A stretch of 64,000 nucleotides of DNA from Mycobacterium sp. 852002-51163_SCH5372311 (GTDB taxonomy: Bacteria; Actinomycetota; Actinomycetes; Mycobacteriales; Mycobacteriaceae), in contig NZ_LZIJ01000193.1 in assembly GCF_001667115.1 (NCBI RefSeq), positions 59,078 to 123,077 of the forward strand, given 5' to 3'. Below the pieces are notes generated by a model. The model worked only from the letters and a program-made list of their open reading frames with translations, had not been told where the DNA came from and ran no database searches. This document shows positions 41,989 to 50,592 of this stretch, piece by piece. Every line of letters begins with the position of its first letter. Position 1 is the first letter of the stretch. Both the position numbers and the translations under genes were made by a program.

Positions 41989-42807
41989 TCACCGCAGCTC
42001 GGCGATCACCTTCGCGAAGTTGTCAAGGTGGTTGTCCTGGACGGTGAAGCACGTGACGCCATATTTTTCGCGGTATCCGCTCAACGTGTCGGCCATCTCG
42101 CGGGGCGTCCCGGTGAGCACCGAAGCCTGCTCCAGCAACTCCGAGTCGGAGAGCTCGGACGCATATCGACGGGTGAGCGACAAGTCGGGCATGGTCTCGC
42201 CCGCGGCCGGAATGGCGGTGAGAGCCAGGTTCAGCTCCAGTGGGTCAAACCGGTCACCGGCGGCGTTGCGGACGAACTCGATGCGTTCGGCCAGCGGGTC
42301 GTCGGCGTCGCGCACTCTTGACCCCGTCAGCCCGACGATGTCGGCATGCCGAGCGGCCAGGGTCAGTACGCGATCCCCGTTGCCGGCGATCAGGATCGGC
42401 GTCGTCGGGTGGTGCTGCTTCAGGTACTTAGTCATGTGCTCGAGGTAGTCGACCCGGGCTCCGGCGCTGGGGTACGGAAGCTCGGCGGCGTCGAATTCCT
42501 CTCGGACATAACCGGTGCCCAATCCGATCTCCAGACGGCCGTCGCTGAGCCGGTCCACCGCTGCCAGGTCCCTGCTCAGCAGGGCCGGCTTGTAGAAGGC
42601 GGCGTTGAGCACATACATGGTTAACCGGATCGTGTTGGTCACCATCGCCACCGCGGTCAGCGTCGGCATGGGTGCCGCCGCGCCGAGATGGTCGGGCACA
42701 CAGATGACGTCGAACCCGAGATCTTCCGCGCGCTTCGCTTTCTCCTCCAACGCCGCGCGGGACTTGAAGAAGCGAATGCTCAGCGCGAAGCGGAAATCCT
42801 TGGCCAC
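41989..42807 (-). CDS. LLM-class F420-dependent oxidoreductase
   Basis: The 272-residue protein is a luciferase-like TIM-barrel enzyme. DFRFALSIRFFKSRAALEEKAKRAEDLGFD, then VPDHLGAAAPMP, MVTNTIRLTMYVLNA, DRLSDGRLEIGLGTGYVREEFD and PILIAGNGDRVLTLAARHADIVGL are the family landmarks and fit the TIGR03621 type. In mycobacteria these enzymes usually use coenzyme F420; the substrate is unknown. I choose the GTG at 42807, because GGAGG lies 6 bp before it. The TTG two codons upstream has its Shine-Dalgarno directly abutting. Confidence 0.85.
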   Translation of the reverse strand: MAKDFRFALSIRFFKSRAALEEKAKRAEDLGFDVICVPDHLGAAAPMPTLTAVAMVTNTIRLTMYVLNAAFYKPALLSRDLAAVDRLSDGRLEIGLGTGYVREEFDAAELPYPSAGARVDYLEHMTKYLKQHHPTTPILIAGNGDRVLTLAARHADIVGLTGSRVRDADDPLAERIEFVRNAAGDRFDPLELNLALTAIPAAGETMPDLSLTRRYASELSDSELLEQASVLTGTPREMADTLSGYREKYGVTCFTVQDNHLDNFAKVIAELR

Positions 42808-42840
42808 CGACAACCTCCGTTAAACGAGCTAAGTAAAGAC

Positions 42841-43896
42841 TTACCAGGACCGCGCCGCGGCCACCAAGCCGTCCACCAGGCTTGTGGTGATCGGTGACCA
42901 GCCGTCCGCCGCCGGATGCGGACTGCGGGGGCTGAGACCCCGGACTCGCACCGACAGCTCTAGCTGCGTCCCGCCGTCGCGCACCCGGTTTACCGGATTG
43001 TCTGGATGCAGTCCGCGAAGCTCCCGGGGCATCGCGTCGAGGTCCGTGATGACCTCGTACCCGGGCAGCACGATGTTCCTGGCCAGGTGTGCGGCCAGTG
43101 CCCGGTTGCGCCCGCCGGCCAGTAGCTGGGTGCCGCGTCCGATGCGCCCGTATCCGTGCAGCGAGATCGCGACCTCGACATGTTCGAGGAACTCGGCCAG
43201 CCGCGCCGACTCGCTCGGGTTGAAGCGGGCGGACGGCAGATGATGCGGGTAACGGTCGGGATGGCGCAGCACATACACCGATGCCCCCGCAGCCTCGGCC
43301 GCACGCTCGGCAATCGCGTCGGTCATCTGCTCCAGGCCGCCGCCGTGGATGGCGAGAAAGCCGAACCGCGACCGCAGCATGCTGGACTCGACAACACCCG
43401 GGTCATTCAACAACGCTGAAAGTGATTGCGGCCCATGCCCGGACGACGCTAGCGGGTGCGGCCAATGCGCGGGGTCCCAGCGATGCAGAAAGTCGACCCA
43501 GTTTTGTGGGAGCCCGTGGTGCATGGCCCCCTCGATGATCCGCGGCAGATAGCCCGGCCGGGGTGGACCGGGTGTCACCCGGTGATCGATGTAGACCCAC
43601 GCCGGTGCCGGCCGGCGGTCGGTGTGCACGGTCAGCCGGTCGCGCCGGTAGCGCACCGGAACACCCTCGGCGCTGTCCAGGACGGTCAGATCGTGGTCCG
43701 ACACCTGCCAGAGCACCCCGTGCACCTGGTTGCCGACGAAGGGCTCGACTGTGGCGACGCCGCGCTCGTTGATCAGCCAGTCATGATCGTTCAGCACCGC
43801 AGGACGCGGATCTCTTGCGTCGGGACAGCGCGACGCCATTTGACTGACGCACAGGTTGGATCCGTATGCGAAATAAGAATGCGGGGCCGCCGGCAT
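42841..43896 (-). CDS. Gamma-glutamylcyclotransferase-like/poly-gamma-glutamate hydrolase fusion (Rv0923c-like)
   Basis: The 351-residue protein has two domains. Residues about 5-150 are a cyclotransferase-like fold: the opening HSYFAYGSNLCVSQMASRCPD gives the YGSNL motif. Residues about 165-350 resemble the zinc-dependent poly-gamma-glutamate hydrolase family: FLAIHGGGLEQMTDAIAERAAE, VEVAISLHGYGRI, LLAGGRNRALAAHLARN and DGGTQLELSVRVRGL. Joined, the domains could hydrolyse gamma-glutamyl polymers or peptides; the true substrate is unknown. The layout is conserved in Rv0923c. It is in tandem with the LLM gene. Confidence 0.82.
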   Translation of the reverse strand: MPAAPHSYFAYGSNLCVSQMASRCPDARDPRPAVLNDHDWLINERGVATVEPFVGNQVHGVLWQVSDHDLTVLDSAEGVPVRYRRDRLTVHTDRRPAPAWVYIDHRVTPGPPRPGYLPRIIEGAMHHGLPQNWVDFLHRWDPAHWPHPLASSGHGPQSLSALLNDPGVVESSMLRSRFGFLAIHGGGLEQMTDAIAERAAEAAGASVYVLRHPDRYPHHLPSARFNPSESARLAEFLEHVEVAISLHGYGRIGRGTQLLAGGRNRALAAHLARNIVLPGYEVITDLDAMPRELRGLHPDNPVNRVRDGGTQLELSVRVRGLSPRSPHPAADGWSPITTSLVDGLVAAARSW

Positions 43897-44048
43897 TCAG
43901 CCCGTCACAACCGGATAGGCGGTGGGATGCGGAATGCGTTGCGCCAAGCTAACTCCTGTACGTAAATACGCTCTCTATCCTGCCGTACGGCCTTACCGGC
44001 GTGCCAAGCAGCCGGTCGCGGCGGCGAAAGCGCAAGTGTCAGAACACG

Positions 44049-45281
44049 TTACGCTGCGCCGGTCACCGTCAGGTAGATCAGCACGACGTTGAGCAGACTG
44101 ACCATCACCGCGACCGCCCAGCCGAGGGCGGTGGTGACGGGATGGTTGGTGTCGGTTCCCATCAGCCTGCGGTTGCTGGTCAGCAGGACCAGCGGCAGTA
44201 CCGCGAACGGTATTCCGAAGGACAGCACGACTTGGGAGAGCACCAGGGTGCGGGTCGGGTCGAAGCCCAGCGCCAGAATCGCCACGGCGGGGCACAGCGT
44301 GATCAAGCGGCGCGTGAGCATCGGAATCGACCGCTGCAGTAACCCCTGCATGATCATCGCGCCTGCATAGGCGCCCACCGACGACGACGCCAGCCCGGAC
44401 GCGAGCAGTCCGATCGCGAACAGCACCGCGATGGTGGCTCCCAGGGTGTCGTGGATGGCGGTGTAGGCGCCTTCGATGGAACCGCTCACGCCGTGGTTCT
44501 GCAGGTTGATGGCGGCGACCAGCAGCATCGCCGCGTTCACCGTTCCGGCGACCGCCATCGCCAGGACGACGTCCACGCGGGTGACTTGCAGCAAGTGACG
44601 GCGGTGCCGGCCCTCGTCGGGATGTCCATGCCGGTCGATAGCCAAACCCGAATGCAGATACACCGCGTGGGGCATTACGGTGGCGCCGAGGATGGCGGCG
44701 GCGAGCAGCACCGTCTCGGTGCCCCTGAACCGCGGCAGCAGTCCGCCGAGCACGTCGCCCGGCGGGGGAGTTGCGACGAAGAAGCTGGCCGCGAAGCCGA
44801 CCGCGATGACCAGCAGCAACCCGGTGATGACACGCTCGAACAGCTGCTGGCCGCGACGGTCCTTGATGGTCAGCAACACCAGCGACACCGCACCGGTGAT
44901 CACCCCGCCGACCAGCAGCGGCAGGTTGAACAGCACATGCAAGGCGATAGCCCCGCCGACCATTTCGGCGACATCGGTCGCCATCGCCACGAGTTCGGCC
45001 TGCAACCAGAACGCCAGCCGTAACGGACGGCTCATCTGCTTGCCGATCGCCTCGGGCAGCGAGCGACCGGTCACCAGTCCGAGCTTCGCGGACAGGTATT
45101 GCACCAGGCCCGCCAGCACATTGGCCACGACGATGACCCACAGCAGCAGGTAGCCGTACTGCGCACCGGAGCTGACGTTGGCGGCGACATTTCCCGGATC
45201 GACATAGGCGATGGCCGCGACGAACGCCGGGCCGAGCAGATACCAGCTCGTCTTGAGCGAGGTCTGAGTGTCCTGCGCCAA
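44049..45281 (-). CDS. mntH: NRAMP-type manganese/divalent metal transporter MntH
   Basis: The 410-residue inner-membrane protein has about 11 hydrophobic segments. It carries the metal-binding signatures of NRAMP proteins, DPGNVAAN near residue 28 and MPHAVYLHSG near 200. It imports Mn2+ and related ions with protons and follows M. tuberculosis Mramp (Rv0924c) closely. I use the TTG at 45281 (LAQDTQTSLKTSWYLLG), which follows GAGGG by 8 bp; longer annotated starts in relatives run further upstream with little conservation. It is preceded by the GAGCAGACGC hairpin. Confidence 0.92.
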   Translation of the reverse strand: MAQDTQTSLKTSWYLLGPAFVAAIAYVDPGNVAANVSSGAQYGYLLLWVIVVANVLAGLVQYLSAKLGLVTGRSLPEAIGKQMSRPLRLAFWLQAELVAMATDVAEMVGGAIALHVLFNLPLLVGGVITGAVSLVLLTIKDRRGQQLFERVITGLLLVIAVGFAASFFVATPPPGDVLGGLLPRFRGTETVLLAAAILGATVMPHAVYLHSGLAIDRHGHPDEGRHRRHLLQVTRVDVVLAMAVAGTVNAAMLLVAAINLQNHGVSGSIEGAYTAIHDTLGATIAVLFAIGLLASGLASSSVGAYAGAMIMQGLLQRSIPMLTRRLITLCPAVAILALGFDPTRTLVLSQVVLSFGIPFAVLPLVLLTSNRRLMGTDTNHPVTTALGWAVAVMVSLLNVVLIYLTVTGAA

Positions 45282-45336
45282 CGTTTCGACCCTCAATCCC
45301 GTTCGCCGATAGGAGTGTGAGGTTAACGAAGCATGC

Positions 45337-45394
45337 CGAGCAGACGCAAAAGCACCCAATTCGGGCCGAATTAGGGTGCTTTTGCGTCTGCTCG
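45337..45394. terminator. GAGCAGACGC-family hairpin
   Basis: CGAGCAGACGCAAAAGCACCC at the left and its reverse complement at the right form a 28-nt stem with one or two mismatches and a 2-nt loop (45337-45394). The right half contains the stop and the last codons (RADAKAP) of the reductase gene. It lies between that gene and mntH, both on the minus strand, where a terminator is expected. Confidence 0.7.
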
Positions 45395-46459
45395 CCAGAG
45401 GCCGCGCCCCGTTACCAGGGGTAGGTCGAGTGTCGTTCGGATCCCGGGCGCAGCAGCCACCACCGCCGGAATCGCGTTGACGATCCGCATCGCGGTTGCC
45501 ACCAGCCCGGCATGGTTGTGGTCGCCGTTGCGACTGCTCAGGCAGATGTCCATGTCGTAGGACGGTTCGCCGGTGATTTCGATGCGGTAGCAACCGCCCG
45601 GCTGCGCGGGTTGTGGCCAATCCGGACACAGGTCCTCGCGCAGCCGGGTGACATGCTCCAGCACGACGGCGGGCCGGCCGCCGACCATCCCGCGCACCTC
45701 GAATCGCACTGCCGCGGCGCTGCCTTCGGGAATGTGACCCGAGGCAATGTCGAACGCCTCCGGCGCCGGTTCGCGGACATACGTTTCGGAAACCTCGTCG
45801 AGCGAAATGTCCAGTCCGGCAGCAATTTGGCGGACCACCGATCCCCACGCCAGGCTCAGCACCCCGGGCTGCAACAGCATCGGGATGTCGTCCATCGGCT
45901 TACCGAAGCCCATCACGTCGAACATGACGACGGCGCTGTCATACGTCGCGTAGTCGACGATCTCCATGCACCGCACCTGCTGAATGCTCTGGCAGGTTCC
46001 GGCCAACGCCAGCGGCAGCAGGTCGTTGGCAAAGCCAGGGTCGATGCCGTTGACGTACAGACTCGAATTGCCTTCGCGGGCAGCATCTTCCAATGGTGTG
46101 ATGAGCTCTTCGGGCAGGACCTGCCATGGCCACTGCAAAAAGACGGGGCCGCTGCCGACAATGTTGACCCCGGCCGCCAGCACCCGCCGATAGTCCTCCA
46201 ATGCCTCGGGCAGCCTGTTGTCGGCCATGGCGTTGTAGACGGCGCATTGCGGTCCGGTGGCCAGCACGGCATCCAGATCGGTGCTGGCTTTCACGCCGGT
46301 CGGCTCGCCGAGTCCGGCGATTTCCGCAGCGTCCTTGCCCGCCTTGGCATCCGAGGAAACCCAGACGCCGGTGAGTTCGAACTCCGGGTTGGTGATCAGC
46401 GCGCGCAGCGAGTGGACACCGACGTTGCCGGTGCCGAGTTGGACGACGGGTATGGCCAC
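45371..46459 (-). CDS. Dihydrodipicolinate-reductase-like NAD(P)-binding protein (Rv0926c-like)
   Basis: The 362-residue protein begins with a Rossmann motif (VVQLGTGNVGVHSLRALI) and contains VNGIDPGFANDLLPLALAG near residue 136. It ends with a region like that of 2,4-diaminopentanoate dehydrogenase and actinobacterial relatives (NGDHNHAGLVATAMRIVNAIP). A reductase role is likely; the substrate is unknown. It follows the SDR gene by 33 bp on the same strand, and both may be transcribed from the KstR-type promoter. Its last codons lie in the hairpin arm. Confidence 0.85.
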   Translation of the reverse strand: MAIPVVQLGTGNVGVHSLRALITNPEFELTGVWVSSDAKAGKDAAEIAGLGEPTGVKASTDLDAVLATGPQCAVYNAMADNRLPEALEDYRRVLAAGVNIVGSGPVFLQWPWQVLPEELITPLEDAAREGNSSLYVNGIDPGFANDLLPLALAGTCQSIQQVRCMEIVDYATYDSAVVMFDVMGFGKPMDDIPMLLQPGVLSLAWGSVVRQIAAGLDISLDEVSETYVREPAPEAFDIASGHIPEGSAAAVRFEVRGMVGGRPAVVLEHVTRLREDLCPDWPQPAQPGGCYRIEITGEPSYDMDICLSSRNGDHNHAGLVATAMRIVNAIPAVVAAAPGIRTTLDLPLVTGRGLWRADAKAP

Positions 46460-46492
46460 GATGTGCTCCTTACAGGTTGGGATGCTCGCGCG

Positions 46493-47284
46493 TCACAGGT
46501 CCGGGACCGGGATGTCGAGGTTGGGGAAGGTGAGGCCGCCGTCGACCTCCAGGGTCTTGCCGGTGAGGAAGCTGCCGGCCGGCGACGCCAAATAGACTGC
46601 CGCAGCGGCGATATCGACGGGGTCACCGAGGCGGCGCATCGGCGTCACCTTCTCCATCGGTTCGCGCAGCTCGTCGTTTGCGGCCACCACGTCCAGTGCG
46701 GAAGTCAGGATCGACCCCGGCGCAATGGCGTTGACCCGAATGCGCGGACACAGGTCGAGTGCCGCCAGCCGCGTGTAATGAGACAGGGCTGCCTTCGCGG
46801 TGCCGTAGGCGGCGAATCCACGCCCGGCGAGCCGGCCCATCGTGGAGGTGATGTTGATGATGCTGCCGCCGCCGGAGTGCTGCAGCATCAACGGAACGGC
46901 CGCGATTGTCAAGGCGTGGGCGGTGGCCACGTTGAAGGTGAACGCGTCTTTGAGGTCTTTAACCGGGGTGGTCAGCAACGTGTTCGGCATGGTGCCGCCG
47001 ACGTTGTTGACGACGATGTCCAGTTTTCCGAACGCCCCGACGGCCTCGCCGGCCAGCTGCGCGGTTGCCTCGGGATGGGCCAGGTCGGCGGCGACGGTGT
47101 GGGCCCGTCGGCCGGTCTTCCGGACCTCTTCGGCGACGGCGTCTAGTTGAGATTGCGTCCGCGACGCGATGACGACGTCGGCTCCCGCTTCGGCGAATGC
47201 CAGCGCGATGGCCGCCCCCAATCCGCGTCCGCCACCGGTGATGACGGCGACTTTGTCGTCGAGACGGAAGCTGTCAAGGATCAT
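46493..47284 (-). CDS. Short-chain dehydrogenase/reductase (Rv0927c-like)
   Basis: The 263-residue classical SDR has the cofactor motif TGGGRGLG near residue 17, the NNVGG loop near 93, the catalytic Ser in NITSTMG, and YGTAKAA (YxxxK) near residue 160. Sequence type resembles 7-alpha-hydroxysteroid dehydrogenase-like SDRs. It may oxidise a steroid or acyl intermediate; a KstR-type site 70 bp upstream fits a role in sterol catabolism. The ATG at 47284 gives the same length as Rv0927c. Confidence 0.9.
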   Translation of the reverse strand: MILDSFRLDDKVAVITGGGRGLGAAIALAFAEAGADVVIASRTQSQLDAVAEEVRKTGRRAHTVAADLAHPEATAQLAGEAVGAFGKLDIVVNNVGGTMPNTLLTTPVKDLKDAFTFNVATAHALTIAAVPLMLQHSGGGSIINITSTMGRLAGRGFAAYGTAKAALSHYTRLAALDLCPRIRVNAIAPGSILTSALDVVAANDELREPMEKVTPMRRLGDPVDIAAAAVYLASPAGSFLTGKTLEVDGGLTFPNLDIPVPDL

Positions 47285-47353
47285 TGCGGCCTCTCTCTTC
47301 AGTGCGGGGCCGAACCGGACGCACGCCTCACCGCTTCGGATGGTCAACATTTT

Positions 47354-47367
47354 TGTAACAGGTTCTA
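47354..47367 (-). promoter_or_regulatory. KstR-type operator
   Basis: TGTAACAGGTTCTA matches the published KstR consensus TnnAACnnGTTnnA at every fixed position. It is 70 bp upstream of the SDR start. KstR represses cholesterol-catabolism genes in mycobacteria until sterol CoA esters appear. Whether KstR binds here is inference from the motif. Confidence 0.6.
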
Positions 47368-47544
47368 GTTTGGCACATCGCTGAGGCGGCCGGCGACGAA
47401 GGCCGCAAGCAAGTGTCGCCCCACGAAACTATTGAATTCGCGCGGTCTTAATGTAACGTCGTGGCAGCGGGAAAACGGCTGGCTGGCAAAGCCGCGGGGA
47501 GGAGCCGCGGCGAACACGTTTCATTTCGACCGTGAGGAACTAAA

Positions 47545-48675
47545 TTGAGACTCAAACGATTTGGCGCCGTGCTCAGTGTCCTGGCAATTGGCGCACTGGT
47601 GTTGTCCGGGTGTGGCAGCGACAAAAATGCAGGCGGAGGCAGCGGGGCCTCAGGAGGTCCGTCGTCGGCGGGCGGGGGGAACGCCAACGTCAGCTGCGGC
47701 GGCAAGCAGACCTTGAAGGCCAGCGGATCGAGCGCTCAGGCCAACGCCATGACCCTCTTCACCAAGGCGTTCGAACAGGCCTGCTCGGGCCAGTCGCTGA
47801 ACTACACGCCCAACGGTTCGGGCGCCGGAATCAAAGAGTTCACCGGCAATCAAACCGATTTCGGCGGCTCGGACGTAGCGCTGAGTAAGGAAGAGGCTGC
47901 GTCGGCGCAGCAGCGCTGCGGCTCGCCGGCATGGAACCTGCCGGTGGTCTTCGGTCCGATTGCGGTGACCTTCAACCTGAACACCGTCAACTCGCTGAAC
48001 CTGGACGGCCCGACGCTGGCAAAGATCTTCAACGGCACCATCAAGACCTGGAACGATCCTGCCATCCAGGATCTCAACAAGGGGTTCACGCTGCCCGGTG
48101 AGCCGATCCACGTCATCTTCCGCAACGATGAGTCCGGCACCACGGACAACTTCCAGAAGTACCTGGACGCCGCTTCCAACGGCGCATGGGGCAAGGGCGC
48201 CGGAAAGGTGTTCAAGGGCGGCGTCGGTGAGGGCGCCAAGGGCAACGAAGGCACCTCGGCGGCCGTCAAGGCGACCGAGGGTTCGATCACCTACAACGAG
48301 TGGTCCTTCGCCCAGGGGCAGAAGCTGAACATGGCCAAGATCATCACTTCGGCCGGTCCGGATGCGGTGGCGATCAGCGCCGAGTCGGTTGGAAAGACGA
48401 TTTCCGGCGCCACGATCTCGGGCCAGGGCAACGACCTGATCATTGACACCAATTCGTTCTACAAGCCGTCGCAGGCGGGCTCGTACCCGATTGTGCTGGC
48501 GACGTATGAGATTGTCTGCTCGAAGTATCCGGACGCTCAGGTGGGCAAGGCCGTGAAAGCGTTCCTGCAGACCACCATCGGCCCGGGTCAAAACGGATTG
48601 GGGGACCACGGTTACGCCCCGCTTCCAGACAGTTTCAAGTCGAGGTTGTCGACCGCGGTCAACGCCATCACCTAA
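47545..48675 (+). CDS. pstS3: Phosphate-binding lipoprotein PstS3
   Basis: The 376-residue protein has a lipoprotein signal ending in LVLSGC (Cys near residue 22) and a Gly/Ser-rich spacer. The phosphate-binding fold follows, with ASGSSAQANAM, NYTPNGSGAGIKEF, NQTDFGGSDV, RNDESGTTDNFQKYL and TYEIVCSKYPD. It captures inorganic phosphate for the PstC2/PstA1 channel. The TTG start follows GTGAGGAAC. The pstC2 gene begins 12 bp after its stop. The order pstS3-pstC2-pstA1 matches Rv0928-Rv0930. Confidence 0.94.
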   Translation: MRLKRFGAVLSVLAIGALVLSGCGSDKNAGGGSGASGGPSSAGGGNANVSCGGKQTLKASGSSAQANAMTLFTKAFEQACSGQSLNYTPNGSGAGIKEFTGNQTDFGGSDVALSKEEAASAQQRCGSPAWNLPVVFGPIAVTFNLNTVNSLNLDGPTLAKIFNGTIKTWNDPAIQDLNKGFTLPGEPIHVIFRNDESGTTDNFQKYLDAASNGAWGKGAGKVFKGGVGEGAKGNEGTSAAVKATEGSITYNEWSFAQGQKLNMAKIITSAGPDAVAISAESVGKTISGATISGQGNDLIIDTNSFYKPSQAGSYPIVLATYEIVCSKYPDAQVGKAVKAFLQTTIGPGQNGLGDHGYAPLPDSFKSRLSTAVNAIT

Positions 48676-48687
48676 ATTGATCGCGAT

Positions 48688-49686
48688 ATGGCCCGAGGAC
48701 CGCTAGCCAGGCCGCAGCGCCCGAGCGGAGCAAAGCCTGCGCTAGCGGCCCCCGACGGGCGCGCGGCACGACGTGGGGACCGGCTGTTCAAGCTCGCCGC
48801 TGGAACAGCCGGTTCCACCATCGTCGTCGCGATCGTGCTGATCGCGGTGTTCTTACTGCTGCGCGCGGTCCCGTCGTTGCGCGTGAACCACGCAAACTTC
48901 TTCACCAGTGCGCGATTTGACACCACCGACGCGAAGCACCTCGCCTTCGGTATCCGCGACTTGTTCATGGTCACGGTGCTCAGTTCGGTTTGCGCGCTGG
49001 TGTTGGCCGTACCGATCGCAATCGGAATCGCGGTGTTCCTCACCCAATACGCGCCGGTGCGGTTGTCGAGACCGTTTGCCGCAATGGTCGATCTGCTGGC
49101 CGCGGTGCCGTCGATCATCTTCGGCCTGTGGGGAATCTACGTGCTGGGACCGAAGCTCGAGCCGCTCGCCAACTTTCTGAACCGGCACCTGGGGTGGCTG
49201 TTTCTTTTCAAACAGGGCAACGTATCCATGGCCGGCGGCGGCACCATCTTCACCGCCGGCATCGTGCTCTCGGTGATGATCCTGCCGATCGTCACCTCGG
49301 TATCGCGAGAAGTGTTCCGGCAGACCCCGCCCATGCAGGTCGAAGCCGCGCAGGCGCTGGGCGCGACGAAGTGGGAAGTCATCCGAATGACGGTGCTGCC
49401 CTTCGGCCGCAGCGGCGTGGTCGCGGCGTCGATGCTGGGTCTGGGCCGCGCTCTGGGTGAAACCGTCGCGGTGCTGATCATCCTGCGCTCGTCCGCCCGT
49501 CCGGGAAAGTGGTCGTTGTTCGACGGCGGTTACACGTTCGCTTCCAAAATCGCTTCCGCGGCATCGGAATTCAGTGAACCCCTGCCGACCGGGGCATATA
49601 TCTCAGCGGGATTCGCGCTGTTCGTCCTGACATTCGTGGTCAACGCGATTGCCCGCGCGATCGCCGGTGGGAAGGTCAACGGGTGA
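48688..49686 (+). CDS. pstC2: Phosphate ABC transporter permease PstC2
   Basis: The 332-residue permease has a basic cytoplasmic N-terminus and six membrane segments. The permease signature for ATPase coupling is near residue 225 (QVEAAQALGATKWEVIRMTVLPFGRSGVVA, the EAA-loop). It forms a channel with PstA1 in the inner membrane. Its stop overlaps the GTG of pstA1 by 4 bp. No pstB ATPase gene is in the window. The ATPase must come from elsewhere, perhaps a phoT-like gene; this is inference. Confidence 0.93.
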   Translation: MARGPLARPQRPSGAKPALAAPDGRAARRGDRLFKLAAGTAGSTIVVAIVLIAVFLLLRAVPSLRVNHANFFTSARFDTTDAKHLAFGIRDLFMVTVLSSVCALVLAVPIAIGIAVFLTQYAPVRLSRPFAAMVDLLAAVPSIIFGLWGIYVLGPKLEPLANFLNRHLGWLFLFKQGNVSMAGGGTIFTAGIVLSVMILPIVTSVSREVFRQTPPMQVEAAQALGATKWEVIRMTVLPFGRSGVVAASMLGLGRALGETVAVLIILRSSARPGKWSLFDGGYTFASKIASAASEFSEPLPTGAYISAGFALFVLTFVVNAIARAIAGGKVNG

Positions 49687-50588
49687 GCACCGACCTGCTC
49701 GACCGGCCGGTGAAAGCGGCGGTGTTTCGGTCGCTGAGCGCCCGGCGCCGGATCACAAACAGCCTTGCGACAACGTTTTTCCTGAGCTCGTTCATCGTCG
49801 CGCTGATCCCGCTGGTGTGGCTGCTGGGAGTCGTGGTGGTGCGGGGCTGGTACGCGGTCACCCGCTCGGGCTGGTGGACCCATTCACTGCGCGGCGTACT
49901 CCCGGGCGAGTTGGCCGGCGGCGTGTACCACGCCATCTACGGGTCGCTGGTGCAGTCCGGAGTAGCCGGCATCCTTGCGGTGCCGCTGGGCGTCATGACC
50001 GCGGTGTACCTGGTGGAGTACGGCACCGGCCGGTTGGCCCGGGTGACCACCTTCATGGTCGACGTGCTCGCCGGGGTGCCCTCGATCGTGGCGTCGCTGT
50101 TCATCTTCAGCCTGTGGATCGCCACCCTGGGATATCCGCAGAGCGCCTTCGCTGTCTCGTTGGCGTTGGTCCTACTGATGTTGCCGGTGGTGGTCCGGGC
50201 CACCGAGGAGATGCTGCGGCTGGTGCCCGACGAACTGCGAGAAGCCAGCTACGCGTTGGGAATTCCGAAATGGAAAACGATCGTGCGGATCGTCTTTCCC
50301 ATTGCGATGCCGGGCATCGTCGCCGGTATTCTGCTGGCCCTCGCGCGCGTCCTGGGTGAGACCGCGCCGGTGCTGGTGCTGGTCGGGTACAACCAGTCGA
50401 TCAACTACGACATTTTCAACAACAACATGGCGTCGCTGCCGCTGTTGATCTACACCACGCTGACCAACCCGGAGCCCGCCAGTTTCCTGCGGCGCTGGGG
50501 TGCGGCGCTGACGCTGATCATCATCATGGCGCTGATCAGTCTGACCGCCGCGGCGATCCGCTTCGTGGCAACCCGACGGCGCCGGTAG
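49683..50588 (+). CDS. pstA1: Phosphate ABC transporter permease PstA1
   Basis: The 301-residue permease has six hydrophobic segments and the EAA-loop ELREASYALGIPKWKTIVRIVFPIAMPGIVAG near residue 180. It pairs with PstC2 for phosphate import. In M. tuberculosis its loss (Rv0930) makes the SenX3-RegX3 system constitutively active and lowers fitness in the host. The GTG start overlaps pstC2 by 4 bp. It is convergent with pknD, with 4 bp between the stops. Confidence 0.94.
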   Translation: MSTDLLDRPVKAAVFRSLSARRRITNSLATTFFLSSFIVALIPLVWLLGVVVVRGWYAVTRSGWWTHSLRGVLPGELAGGVYHAIYGSLVQSGVAGILAVPLGVMTAVYLVEYGTGRLARVTTFMVDVLAGVPSIVASLFIFSLWIATLGYPQSAFAVSLALVLLMLPVVVRATEEMLRLVPDELREASYALGIPKWKTIVRIVFPIAMPGIVAGILLALARVLGETAPVLVLVGYNQSINYDIFNNNMASLPLLIYTTLTNPEPASFLRRWGAALTLIIIMALISLTAAAIRFVATRRRR

Positions 50589-50592
50589 CCGG

